A stretch of DNA of 64,000 nucleotides. Origin: Coriobacteriia bacterium (GTDB lineage: Bacteria; Actinomycetota; Coriobacteriia; Anaerosomatales; SLCP01). Below, in pieces: positions 1-8,287 of the stretch. A program made the position numbers and the translations under genes. The stretch covers positions 1 to 64,000 of the forward strand of contig SKMN01000025.1 in the NCBI GenBank assembly GCA_007121015.1. Reading direction: 5' to 3'. The stretch's first letter is position 1; the number at the start of each line of letters is the position of its first letter. Under the pieces are notes generated by a model, which saw only the letters and a program-made list of their open reading frames with translations, did no database searches and was not told the origin of the DNA.

Positions 1-58
1 GGGCGTTCATCACCGGCCCCGCGGGGAAATAGGGGGTGGCGCGAACTGCTGGAGTTGG

Positions 59-64
59 TACAAT
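59..64 (+). promoter_or_regulatory. Possible -10 box for tRNA-Val
   Basis: TACAAT lies 30 nt before the first base of the tRNA and matches a vegetative -10 element. No good -35 hexamer is seen 16 to 18 nt upstream, so this is a weak call from one hexamer. Confidence 0.35.
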
Positions 65-94
65 GTCCGTCGCCGCTGCATTCCAGGCGGTCAT

Positions 95-169
95 GGGCGA
101 TTAGCTCAGGGGGAGAGCACTTCCTTGACACGGAAGGGGTCGCAAGTTCAAATCTTGCATCGCCCACCA
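95..169 (+). tRNA. tRNA-Val (GAC)
   Basis: This is a complete cloverleaf. The acceptor arm GGGCGAT pairs with ATCGCCC, the D-arm is TTAGCTCAG, the anticodon stem CTTCC/GGAAG encloses the loop TTGACAC with anticodon GAC, and the T-arm contains GTTCAAATC. The 3' CCA is encoded. GAC reads GUC and GUU valine codons. Confidence 0.95.
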
Positions 170-179
170 TGTGAATAAC

Positions 180-207
180 GAGGCCCCGGCGAGGTCGCCG
201 GGGCCTC
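180..207 (+). terminator. Hairpin terminator after tRNA-Val
   Basis: A perfect 12-bp stem GAGGCCCCGGCG/CGCCGGGGCCTC closes a 4-nt loop (AGGT) just after the tRNA. It is followed by TTGCGT rather than a long T run, as is common in high-GC genomes. Confidence 0.75.
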
Positions 208-358
208 TTGCGTCCCCGCTCGCGGTCGATAACCTGCTGATGTGGCATGCGTGAATGCTGACGGCAAGCATGGTCGTACTCCTGGCGACCTCACTGTTGC
301 GACCGGAGCCGGCAGGGGTACCCTACTAGAGAGACGTTCCCTCATCGAAAGAGGTCGC

Positions 359-2065
359 ATGAGCGCATCCCGTTGGATGTCACTGTTGGTGGCGGTGGTG
401 CTTCTCTCGGGCATACCGGTAGCACCGCGTGCAGAGGCAGCCACTTCCTGGCCGTCCGGGACCCATAGGGTCTCCCTCGGCGTGGAGCGTCTGGCGGGTG
501 CGGACCGCTACGAGACATCCGTCACGATCGCGCGGAAGTCCTTCCCGGCGTGGTCGGGGGTAGACCACGTCATCGTCGCCTCCGGCGAGGACCGCGCGAT
601 GGCCGACCCGCTGGCCGCCGCGAGTCTGTGCTGGGCCTATGACGCGCCCCTCCTGCTGGTGGGCCCGTTCGGAGTGCCCCCGTCGGTCCGCACCGCACTC
701 GGTGAGATGCGGTCGGTGAACGGTACCGTCACGGTGACCGTCGTCGGGGGACCGGTCGCGGTTCCCTCGACGACGGTGTCGCAACTGCAAGGCATCGTCG
801 GGCACGAGAACGTCCAGCAGCCGTGGACGGGCGGAGACCGTTACACCACTGCGGCGGGAGTCGCGGCACTCGCCTCACAGGTCGCTTCGGAGACGGGACG
901 AGCGGTCCCTGCGCGTGCGATAGTCGCCAACGGTACCGATGCGGCCGGGTTCGCGGATGCTCTAGCGGCATCGGCGGTCTCCGCAGCGACAGGGATACCG
1001 ATACTCCTCGTGGAGCGCGACCGGGTTCCGGCAGCGACACGCTCGGCTCTGGATGTGGCACCGCCCGGCGACGTGCTCGTCGTTGGAGGGACTGCTGTCG
1101 TCTCGCAGACCGCGTACGGCGGAGTCGGTGCGAGCGAGCGGTGGGCGGGGGGTGACCGTCACGGGACAGCCGCTGTCATCGCCGCAGGCGCGCGTGCCCG
1201 CGGATGGTTGACCGCAGCGACTGCGGGCATGGCCTCCTCGGCTCCCGATGCTCTGACCGGTGCGACCTACATGGGCCGTGTAGGCGGCCCGATGCTCTAC
1301 GTGGCGCCCACGACCGTCCGCTATGCCACAGCCGACTACCTTCACCGGACGAGGGGCGTCATCACCAGTGCCGTGTTGTTCGGCGGGAGCGCGGTTCTCA
1401 CCGAGGGGCTCGTGCGAGAGCTGAGAGGCTCGCCTACCGCACCTCACATCGTCGCACCCACTGCGGGCGCGATGGTCGCCAAACGGGCGCGTCTTGCTGT
1501 CACGGCGGGCGTGAACACGACCGAGCTGAGGGTCTTCGTGGGCGGGACCCTCGTCGCCAGCCGGCAAGCGACGTCGTACGCGACCGTCGATTTCGGCCTC
1601 CTGCCCACACCGGCTCCGGGGACCACATACCGCATCGTAGCGCGCAACGTCGAGGGCGGGGAGACCGCGGTGACGCGCGGGCAGCCTCGGCACACCTATC
1701 CCGCGCCCACGTCGATCGTGGTCGACAAGTCGGACTTCCGGCTCTACTTCTTCAAAGACGACGTGTTCGTGAAGAGCTACCCGGTCGCGATCGGGCGGAC
1801 GAACGCCGAGACGCCGGTCGCGATCTGGCGGATCGATTCGAAGTACTACACGAGTCCGACAAGCGTCTACGGGCCGAGGAAGATGCGGATGTATCGTAAG
1901 GTCGGCTCGCGCTACGTGTACACGGCGTACAATATCCACGGGACGAATCAGCCGTCCTCTATCGGCACGAAAGCCTCGGCCGGGTGTATTCGGCTCTACA
2001 ACGCAGACATCCTCGACCTATTCCCGCGCGTCCCGCTCGGGACCATCGTCCAGACGCGGGAGTGA
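359..2065 (+). CDS. Exported CWB2-repeat L,D-transpeptidase (YkuD domain)
   Basis: This is a predicted secreted peptidoglycan cross-linking enzyme tethered to the wall by its own binding domain. I start it at ATG 359 (568 aa), behind AAAGAGG, because residues 1-27 then form a clean signal peptide ending in an Ala-rich cleavage site; the ORF track start is 39 codons too early. Three cell-wall-binding repeat 2 units follow near residues 44, 156 and 260, each opening with a GADRY or GGDRY/H-type motif. An Ig-like linker covers about 370-445. The C-terminal YkuD domain (about 450-567) has the catalytic signature HGT...SAGCIRL, with Cys as nucleophile. CWB2 is known from Firmicutes and Coriobacteriia as a non-covalent anchor to wall polymers. 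Fusion to YkuD suggests localised 3-3 cross-linking or protein attachment. Confidence 0.88.
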   Translation: MSASRWMSLLVAVVLLSGIPVAPRAEAATSWPSGTHRVSLGVERLAGADRYETSVTIARKSFPAWSGVDHVIVASGEDRAMADPLAAASLCWAYDAPLLLVGPFGVPPSVRTALGEMRSVNGTVTVTVVGGPVAVPSTTVSQLQGIVGHENVQQPWTGGDRYTTAAGVAALASQVASETGRAVPARAIVANGTDAAGFADALAASAVSAATGIPILLVERDRVPAATRSALDVAPPGDVLVVGGTAVVSQTAYGGVGASERWAGGDRHGTAAVIAAGARARGWLTAATAGMASSAPDALTGATYMGRVGGPMLYVAPTTVRYATADYLHRTRGVITSAVLFGGSAVLTEGLVRELRGSPTAPHIVAPTAGAMVAKRARLAVTAGVNTTELRVFVGGTLVASRQATSYATVDFGLLPTPAPGTTYRIVARNVEGGETAVTRGQPRHTYPAPTSIVVDKSDFRLYFFKDDVFVKSYPVAIGRTNAETPVAIWRIDSKYYTSPTSVYGPRKMRMYRKVGSRYVYTAYNIHGTNQPSSIGTKASAGCIRLYNADILDLFPRVPLGTIVQTRE

Positions 2066-2141
2066 TGAGACGTCTGGCACGAGCCCACGTGAACGACGCG
2101 CGTCCGTTCGCTGCTATCGATGACAGAAAGGATCGATACCC

Positions 2142-2486
2142 ATGACGATGCGGATCTCGCGAACCCGCTGCTTGACGACAGTGCTTCTGGCGTTTGTGCT
2201 CGTGGCCCTGCTGGCAGGGTGCGGGGCCGAGGAGCCCGACACGATAGCCCCCGAGCCGCCTGCGGTCGAGAACGAAGGCGAAGCCACGACGCCCATGCCC
2301 GACGCCGATGCCGCACAGGCGCTCGTCGAGACGAAGTGTTCCGGCTGCCACGAGCTCGGGCGGGTCTGGGCTGCGGACCACGATCGCGCCGGGTGGGAAT
2401 CGACCGTTGCGAGGATGGAGGCGAACGGCCTTCAGATCACCGCCGAGGAGCGCGAGATCATCATCGACTACCTCGCCCAGGACTGA
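2142..2486 (+). CDS. Monohaem c-type cytochrome lipoprotein
   Basis: The 114-residue protein has a lipoprotein signal with lipobox LLAGC (Cys27), so it is expected to be lipid-anchored outside the membrane. A Pro/Glu-rich spacer leads to one haem-c motif, CSGCH at residues 66-70, followed by a compact helical segment containing RME and the ending IIDYLAQD, typical of small cytochrome c domains. The Met near residue 93 is a plausible sixth ligand. The ATG follows AAAGGA. The 3' end overlaps the convergent lipid kinase by 19 nt. It is probably an electron carrier at the outer face, and the electron partner is not evident from its neighbours. Confidence 0.8.
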   Translation: MTMRISRTRCLTTVLLAFVLVALLAGCGAEEPDTIAPEPPAVENEGEATTPMPDADAAQALVETKCSGCHELGRVWAADHDRAGWESTVARMEANGLQITAEEREIIIDYLAQD

Positions 2487-3394
2487 CGGCCGAGCGCGAG
2501 CGAGCCTTCGGGCACGATCATCCGAGCTGCTCCTGGCAACGATCGTGCGACCAAGGGGGTCGTGGCGTCGACCACCTCGCCGTCGTATTGGATCCGCAGT
2601 GGCGGATCCGCGTCGATACGTACGTAACGCGCTGTGTGGACCTCGAGTCCTGCCGAGCGCTCCGGGTTGTCGATGAACCGGTCGAGGAACGCGCCCCACA
2701 CCGCAGGGATCAACTCGGGCACGTTCTTGGTACGCAAGACGACGACCTCGAACAGCCCGTCACCCGGGTCGCTCGAACGGGTCAGCGCGAGGTCGAATTG
2801 GACACGGACCACATTCATGACGAGGACCGCCATACCCTCACTGATGACGGTCCGGTCGTCGAGTTCCAGGGTGAACTTCGAGACGGTGGGGGTGAGGTGC
2901 TGCAAGGCGCCCACGAGGTAGGAGAGCGGGCCGAGGGCCGACTTGTAGCGCTGGGCCGTCGCCATGATATCGGCGTCGTAGCCGGCGCCTGCAGCGACGA
3001 TGAAGCCGACGGGAGACGCGACGTCGCCGAACGTCAGCTCGCCGAGGTCGATGTCGCGGGTCAGCCCTTCGAGCGTGACCGCAGCCAGTTCGAGAGGGTC
3101 CGACGGGATGTTGAGGTTGAGCGCGAGGAGGTTCGCGGTTCCGGCCGGATACGAGAGGATAGGGAGTTTGCGATGGGCGAGTGTGTGACATACCGACGAC
3201 ACCGTGCCGTCGCCTCCCGCCGCGACGACACGGTCGAACGAGTCGGCGTCCCGGAGCAGGTGGTCGAGCTTCGCTCCGAGGCCGAGAAAGCGCATCGTGA
3301 CCTCGGCTCCCGAACGTCCGAGCGCGCGGACGTAATCGTACAGGCCGGCATCGCCCTGTCCGGACCGCAGGTTCACGATCATGAGTATCCGCAT
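2468..3394 (-). CDS. Diacylglycerol kinase-family lipid kinase (YegS/BmrU-like)
   Basis: This predicted cytosolic ATP-dependent lipid kinase of 308 aa starts at ATG 3394, behind GAGGAGG, rather than at the upstream ORF-track start. The N-terminal DAGK catalytic domain begins IVNLRSGQG and carries the nucleotide-binding motif GGDGTVSS and the PAGTANLLALN loop. The C-terminal beta-sandwich domain completes the fold. The family phosphorylates diacylglycerol or related lipids and feeds phospholipid recycling, but the substrate cannot be read from sequence. A second family member lies at about 37 kb. The gene is convergent with the cytochrome lipoprotein gene. Confidence 0.85.
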   Translation of the reverse strand: MRILMIVNLRSGQGDAGLYDYVRALGRSGAEVTMRFLGLGAKLDHLLRDADSFDRVVAAGGDGTVSSVCHTLAHRKLPILSYPAGTANLLALNLNIPSDPLELAAVTLEGLTRDIDLGELTFGDVASPVGFIVAAGAGYDADIMATAQRYKSALGPLSYLVGALQHLTPTVSKFTLELDDRTVISEGMAVLVMNVVRVQFDLALTRSSDPGDGLFEVVVLRTKNVPELIPAVWGAFLDRFIDNPERSAGLEVHTARYVRIDADPPLRIQYDGEVVDATTPLVARSLPGAARMIVPEGSLALGRQSWAR

Positions 3395-3527
3395 CAGACC
3401 TCCTCGGGCGGTCGCATGTGTGGACGGGCGAACAGGATCGCACCGCACCTGCAGGTGAAAGCCTCCGGATGCGCTATGGTGTCACCGGTACGTTGTATTG
3501 TTGCACGAACGAGGAGTGGGGTGAGAA

Positions 3528-4700
3528 ATGTACGTACGCGATAATGAGGGATTGCGTGGACTCATCGAGGCGATGAGTGCTTCGCCGTTCGTCGCGCTCG
3601 ACACGGAGTTCATGCGCGAGCGTACGTATTACGCCCGGCTCTGCCTCGTACAGGTCTCGACCGACGACGTCCAGGCCATCATCGACCCGCTCGCCATAGA
3701 GGACCTGTCCCCGCTTCTCGAGTTCTTGTGCGACACGAAGGTGACCAAGGTGTTGCATGCCGGCTCCCAGGACCTCGAGATCTTCTGGAGGCTCGGGGGA
3801 CGCGTCCCCGCACCGGTGTTCGATACTCAGGTCGCCGCCACGCTGGCAGGGTTCCCTACGCAGGTGGGATACGGAGCGCTCGTTCACGAGATCGTAGGAG
3901 TCAAGCTGGACAAGTCCGATACGTTCACCGACTGGTCGCGCAGGCCACTCTCGGGAACCCAGATAGAGTACGCTCTCAACGATGTACGCCACCTGCCTAC
4001 GATCTACCACGAGCTTCGCGAGCGGCTCGAGTCGGAGGGGCGGCTCGCGTGGCTCGAGCCGGACTTCGACGCGATGGCGGACCCGGCGACCTACGATGTG
4101 GTGCCCGAGGAGCAGTTTCGCCGCCTGAAGCGCATCTCGTCGCTGACCCCACGGCAACTCGGCATCTTGATGTGCGTGGTCGCGTGGCGCGAGCGGGAGG
4201 CGAGGCGTCGCGACATACCAAGGCGGTGGATACTCGGCGACGAAAGCATCGTCGAGGTGGCGAGGCGTGCCCCCCGTGATGTCCATGAGCTCGGTGCGAT
4301 ACGCGGCGTCACCGACAAGCTCGCGAAGGGTTCGTACAGCGGCCTACTCGACGCCGTCGTCCGCGGACTCGAACTCGACGAAGAGGAGTTGCCCACGATC
4401 GAGCGCCGCCGCCGTCGACCGCTCGATGTCGATGGGGCGGTCGACTTGATGGCCGCCCTCGTGCGTCTCCGGTCCAAGGAACACAATATCGCCACGCCGC
4501 TCCTCGCTTCGCGGGACGAGCTGCGACATCTCGCGGGCGGGGAGAGGGACGACAGCGCGCTCCTCAAGAGCTGGCGTCGCTCGATCGTGGGCGAGGAACT
4601 GCTCGAACTGCTCGACGGGCGTCTCACGATGCGCCTCGAAGACGGTCGGCTCGTCGTCGACGAGTGCGGTGACGGCCCCACGGGAGATTCGTCGGGGTAG
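3528..4700 (+). CDS. rnd: Ribonuclease D
   Basis: The 390-residue protein is a 3'-5' exoribonuclease of the DEDDy family, involved in trimming tRNA and other stable RNA precursors. Exo I is seen as DTEFMRE near residue 25, Exo II in HAGSQDLEIF, and Exo III with the Tyr-x3-Asp pattern in YALNDVRHL. An HRDC nucleic-acid-binding domain follows the catalytic domain (about 210-290), and a further helical region continues to the C-terminus as in full-length RNase D. The ATG is preceded by GAGGAG. It is transcribed divergently from the lipid kinase. Confidence 0.93.
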   Translation: MYVRDNEGLRGLIEAMSASPFVALDTEFMRERTYYARLCLVQVSTDDVQAIIDPLAIEDLSPLLEFLCDTKVTKVLHAGSQDLEIFWRLGGRVPAPVFDTQVAATLAGFPTQVGYGALVHEIVGVKLDKSDTFTDWSRRPLSGTQIEYALNDVRHLPTIYHELRERLESEGRLAWLEPDFDAMADPATYDVVPEEQFRRLKRISSLTPRQLGILMCVVAWREREARRRDIPRRWILGDESIVEVARRAPRDVHELGAIRGVTDKLAKGSYSGLLDAVVRGLELDEEELPTIERRRRRPLDVDGAVDLMAALVRLRSKEHNIATPLLASRDELRHLAGGERDDSALLKSWRRSIVGEELLELLDGRLTMRLEDGRLVVDECGDGPTGDSSG

Positions 4701-4776
4701 ATACTGGCAGAAGGTTTGCACTCAGTAGTACACACGGTCGTCATACTCGTAGTTGACACTTCGGAGGTCCACTTAC

Positions 4777-5445
4777 ATGTTCGGTTCGTATCTCTACATA
4801 CTCCTCATCGCAGTGGCGCTCGGCGCACTTACGCAATGGTACGTGAACTCCTCGTTCACGCGACAGTCGAAGGTTCCGCTTGCGACCGGCCTCACCGGCG
4901 CACAGGTAGCCCGCAACATGCTCGATGGCGAAGGCCTGCATGACGTGGGCATCGAGCGTGTCGCCGGACGTCTTTCCGACCATTACGACCCGCGTGCCCG
5001 TGTGCTGCGACTCTCGCCAGACGTCCACGACGGCAGCAGTGTCGCGGCGGCCGGCGTCGCCGCACACGAGGCTGGCCACGCCGTCCAGCACGCTCGGTCG
5101 TTCGCTCCGGCACAGTTGCGGCAACTGCTGGTGCCTGCAGCGAACATCGGCTCCCAGGCTGCGTTCCCGCTGATCATCCTCGGTGCGGTCATGGGCGCCA
5201 CCGGCCTCATGAGCCTCGGCGTCCTGCTGTTCGCTGGCGCGGTAGCCTTCCAGCTCGTCACGCTGCCCGTGGAGTTCGACGCGTCGCGGCGGGCCCTCGG
5301 CGCGCTCACCATCGGCAACACCCTCCCCGGCGAACAGGTCCGAGGTGCCCGCACCGTGCTCACGGCCGCTGCCCTCACCTATATCGCCGCAACGCTCGTC
5401 TCCGTCCTGCAGCTGCTCTACTTCCTCGGCTTGTCCCGGCGCTGA
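4777..5445 (+). CDS. YugP-like membrane zinc metallopeptidase
   Basis: This 222-aa integral membrane protein has an N-terminal transmembrane segment (FGSYLYILLIAVALGAL), a soluble loop with the HEXXH zinc motif HEAGH near residue 98, and two further hydrophobic segments. The layout matches the YugP/COG2738 family of putative neutral zinc metallopeptidases. I start it at ATG 4777 with CGGAGG 9 nt upstream; the ORF-track start would place the Shine-Dalgarno inside the gene. The substrate is unknown for this family. The downstream gene is xseA in the same direction. Confidence 0.85.
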   Translation: MFGSYLYILLIAVALGALTQWYVNSSFTRQSKVPLATGLTGAQVARNMLDGEGLHDVGIERVAGRLSDHYDPRARVLRLSPDVHDGSSVAAAGVAAHEAGHAVQHARSFAPAQLRQLLVPAANIGSQAAFPLIILGAVMGATGLMSLGVLLFAGAVAFQLVTLPVEFDASRRALGALTIGNTLPGEQVRGARTVLTAAALTYIAATLVSVLQLLYFLGLSRR

Positions 5446-5533
5446 TGCCATCGGTCGTCAGACCCGCCTGGTAGGATCGGTCCGTGCCGCCGAGGAGGGC
5501 ACGTCGTCGTCGAGGACATCGGGGGGTATAGGG

Positions 5534-6802
5534 GTGGACCGCGAACGGGCCGTCAGCGTCAGCGAGGCGATGGCAGCGGCCAAGCGCGCGCTGGAGAAGA
5601 TCACCCTCACCGTCGTGGGTGAGGTGTCTGAGTTCAGTGACAAGCCCGGCTACCGCGCGGCCTACTTCACCGTGGCGGATCGCGATGCGTCGATGAGCTG
5701 CCTCATGTGGCGGGACGCGTACCTCGCGTCCGGCGTGACGCTGCGCTGTGGGATGCTCGTGGAGATGACGGGCCAGTTCTCGGCGTACGCGCCGAAAGGC
5801 CGCATGCAGTTCGTTGTCCGTAGGCTCGCGCTTGCCGGCGAGGGCAAGCTACGTCTCCAGGTCGCCGAGACGGCCCGTCGCCTCGAGGCCGAGGGACTGC
5901 TTCGGGATGATCGCAAGCGCTCGCTGCCCGAGTACCCGATGCGCATCGGTGTCGTGACCTCCCCGAGAGGCAAGGCGGTCCACGACGTGATCCGGACGCT
6001 GGCGCGGCGCTATCCGGTCGCCGAGGTGCTCGTGGCCGGCGTCACGGTAGAGGGGACCGACGCCGTCCCTGCGATCCTCGAAGGCTTGACCGCTGTGGCA
6101 CAGGCGAGGGCCGACGTCGTGCTGCTCGTGCGAGGAGGCGGCTCCTACGAGGACCTCATGCCCTTCAACGACGAACGGCTGGCGCGAGCTATCGCCGCAT
6201 CCCCGGTTCCCGTGGTGTCCGGCATAGGCCACGAGCCCGACACGACGATCACGGACTTCGTTGCAGACGTGCGCGCGTCCACGCCCACCGCTGCGGCAGA
6301 AGCATCGACCCCGGCGGTGTCTGAGCTGGCCGGGCGGCTCGAGAAGCTCTCCCGGCTGCTCGGTCGCGCACTCGAACACCGCGTGCGCAACGCGGAGCAC
6401 CGAGTGCGGCTCCTCTCCACGCGACCGCTCTTCTGTGAGCCCGACACGCTGCTCGGACAGGCGGGTCAGGCGGTCGACAACGCGGCACGCGCCTTGGGCA
6501 GGGCCATCCCCGTCGGTCTTGCTCGCGATGCGGCGCGGCTGAGCTACGCCGAGGAAGGGCTGATGCGGGCAGGACCCCGGATCGTCGAGCGTCCGGCGGA
6601 TGCCATCGCCCGGCTTGCGGGCCGGCTGAACGACCTTTCCCCGCTTGCCATACTCGGCCGAGGATACGCGGTCTGTTTCGCCGCTGACGGCTCTACGGTC
6701 GTGCGCTCCGTGAGTGAGGTATCGGTTGGCGAAGTGGTCGAGGTGCGCGTGCACGACGGACGTTTGGGATGTATCGTTGAGAGGATCGAGGAAGGGCGAT
6801 GA
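5534..6802 (+). CDS. xseA: Exodeoxyribonuclease VII large subunit
   Basis: This is the catalytic large subunit of exonuclease VII, which degrades single-stranded DNA to oligonucleotides. It has an N-terminal OB-fold (about 15-110: ITLTVVGEVSEF), the conserved VVTSPRGKAVHDV stretch, RGGGSYEDLMPFND and SGIGHEPDTTI, followed by a helical coiled region, all as in the family. The start is GTG 5534 after a G-rich Shine-Dalgarno-like run, giving 422 aa; the 63 upstream codons in the ORF track are low-complexity Ser/Pro and not family-like. It overlaps xseB by ATGA, so the subunits are translationally coupled. Confidence 0.92.
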   Translation: MDRERAVSVSEAMAAAKRALEKITLTVVGEVSEFSDKPGYRAAYFTVADRDASMSCLMWRDAYLASGVTLRCGMLVEMTGQFSAYAPKGRMQFVVRRLALAGEGKLRLQVAETARRLEAEGLLRDDRKRSLPEYPMRIGVVTSPRGKAVHDVIRTLARRYPVAEVLVAGVTVEGTDAVPAILEGLTAVAQARADVVLLVRGGGSYEDLMPFNDERLARAIAASPVPVVSGIGHEPDTTITDFVADVRASTPTAAAEASTPAVSELAGRLEKLSRLLGRALEHRVRNAEHRVRLLSTRPLFCEPDTLLGQAGQAVDNAARALGRAIPVGLARDAARLSYAEEGLMRAGPRIVERPADAIARLAGRLNDLSPLAILGRGYAVCFAADGSTVVRSVSEVSVGEVVEVRVHDGRLGCIVERIEEGR

Positions 6803-7041
6803 TCATGGAGGCTGCGTCGCGTCCCTCTCCGGAGGAGATGGCGTTCGGTGAGGCGTTGAGCGAACTCGAGGCTATCGTGGCGTCACTCGAGGGAGGTCAG
6901 CTCGAACTGGAGGAGAGTCTTGCGCGCTACGAGCGGGGCGTGGCGCTGCTCAGAGCGTTACAGGCCAAACTTGCCGACGCACAGCAGAAGGTCACCACGC
7001 TCATCGGGGAACTCGAGACCGAATCTGCGGACGACGCATGA
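6799..7041 (+). CDS. xseB: Exodeoxyribonuclease VII small subunit
   Basis: The 80-residue protein carries the family core FGEALSELEAIVASLEGG followed by LEESLARYERGVALL, a helical hairpin that packs on XseA. It overlaps xseA (ATGA at 6799-6802) and its stop lies within the 5' flank of the next gene. The size and order xseA-xseB are canonical. Confidence 0.93.
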   Translation: MIMEAASRPSPEEMAFGEALSELEAIVASLEGGQLELEESLARYERGVALLRALQAKLADAQQKVTTLIGELETESADDA

Positions 7042-7079
7042 CCTGCGCGCCCGCGGGCGCACGGAGGAAGGGGAGAATC

Positions 7080-7430
7080 GTGGAAGAGTGCCTGTTCTGC
7101 CGTATCGCGAGCGGGGAGATATCCGCGAACATCGTGTACGAAGATGACGGGGTCGTCGCGTTCGACGACATCTCGCCGCAGGCGCCCGTCCACACGCTCG
7201 TGATCCCGCGTACGCACTACGACAACATGTCCGACGGCGTCTCGCCGGAGGCGATGGCCGAGGTGTTCGGCGTGGTGCCCGAGGTCGCCCGTCTGAAGGG
7301 TGTCGACGAGAGTGGCTACCGCGTGATAGTCAACAACGGGCCCGATGCGAACCAGACCGTCGGGCACCTGCACGTCCACATCATCGGCGGGTCGGCCATG
7401 TCTCACGGCATGGTTCAGATGGAGCGCTGA
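7080..7430 (+). CDS. HIT family nucleotide hydrolase/transferase (HINT-like)
   Basis: This is a 116-residue HINT-type histidine triad protein, likely a purine nucleoside phosphoramidase. It has the N-terminal CLFCRI zinc-type motif, FDDISPQAPVH, and the catalytic triad GHLHVHIIGG near the C-terminus. GTG 7080 is chosen because GGAGGAAGGGGAG sits immediately upstream and the protein then matches the usual HINT length; the upstream ATG at 7038 adds a non-conserved basic stretch. The stop overlaps the next start as TGATG. Confidence 0.9.
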   Translation: MEECLFCRIASGEISANIVYEDDGVVAFDDISPQAPVHTLVIPRTHYDNMSDGVSPEAMAEVFGVVPEVARLKGVDESGYRVIVNNGPDANQTVGHLHVHIIGGSAMSHGMVQMER

Positions 7431-8281
7431 TGAGTGCCGCTAAGGCGCCGGTAGCGGTGGTGACCGACTCCACCGCTGACCTGCCTCTCGACATCAAGGA
7501 TCGGTACGGTATCTCGGCGGTGCCACTCAACGTCATGATCGATGGTCGCACGTGGCTCGACGGGCAACTCTCGCAGCAGGAGTTCTTCGAGCGCATGCAT
7601 CGTGCGGCACGCCTCCCGACCACGTCTCAGCCCTCGGTAGGAGCCTTTGTCGACGAGTACGCCGAGGCACTCGAGCGCGCTGACCACGTCGTCTCGATCC
7701 ACATCTCGAACGAGCTTTCAGGGACGATAGACTCTGCGCGCCAGGCAGCAGAGCGGTTCGCGGGCTCAGTGACCGTCTTCGACTCCCGCAACCTCTCGTG
7801 GGGTCTCGGTTTCCAGGTCATCGAAGCAGCGAAGCGCGCTCTGGAGGGCGAGACGGTGGAGAGCGTGATCGAGGCTGCCGCGCACGCTCGCGACCGGGTC
7901 CAGATGCTCGTCGGCCTCGATTCACTCGACAACCTTGTAAAGGGCGGACGCGTGGGGCGTGTCGCCGGGTTCGTCGGCGGCATGCTCAATCTGAAGGTCA
8001 CGCTGACCGTCGAGGACGGGTCGTTCTCCCCGGTCTCCCGTGTCAGAGGCACAAAGGCCGCGCTTGCCCACACGGTCGACTGGGTAGAGGATCACCTCGG
8101 AGACGCGAAGCGAGCCGCGTTCTGTGTCTTGCACGCCATGGCGCCCGATCGCGCTGCACGGCTCGAAGAGCTCGTCCGCGAGAGGTTCGAGGTGTCCGAG
8201 CTGCACGTCGTCGAGACCGGTGCCGTGATCGCGACCCATACAGGCGTCGGATGGGCGGTCGCGTTCCTGCCGGAGGAGTGA
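7430..8281 (+). CDS. DegV family fatty-acid-binding protein
   Basis: This 283-aa DegV protein opens with VVTDSTADLPLD and contains TSQPSVGAF, ISNELSGTI and the second-domain glycine-rich GRVGRVAGFVGG segment. DegV proteins bind a single fatty acid, and in many Gram-positive bacteria they (FakB) present it to the kinase FakA for activation. No fakA is seen in this window. Translation is coupled to the HIT gene by a one-base overlap. Confidence 0.9.
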   Translation: MSAAKAPVAVVTDSTADLPLDIKDRYGISAVPLNVMIDGRTWLDGQLSQQEFFERMHRAARLPTTSQPSVGAFVDEYAEALERADHVVSIHISNELSGTIDSARQAAERFAGSVTVFDSRNLSWGLGFQVIEAAKRALEGETVESVIEAAAHARDRVQMLVGLDSLDNLVKGGRVGRVAGFVGGMLNLKVTLTVEDGSFSPVSRVRGTKAALAHTVDWVEDHLGDAKRAAFCVLHAMAPDRAARLEELVRERFEVSELHVVETGAVIATHTGVGWAVAFLPEE

Positions 8282-8287
8282 GGCGGG

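Noticed and set aside
2120-3544. 474-aa plus-strand ORF
   Set aside because: It overlaps both the cytochrome lipoprotein (another frame) and the lipid kinase (antisense), and its sequence is low-complexity Arg/Asp-rich.
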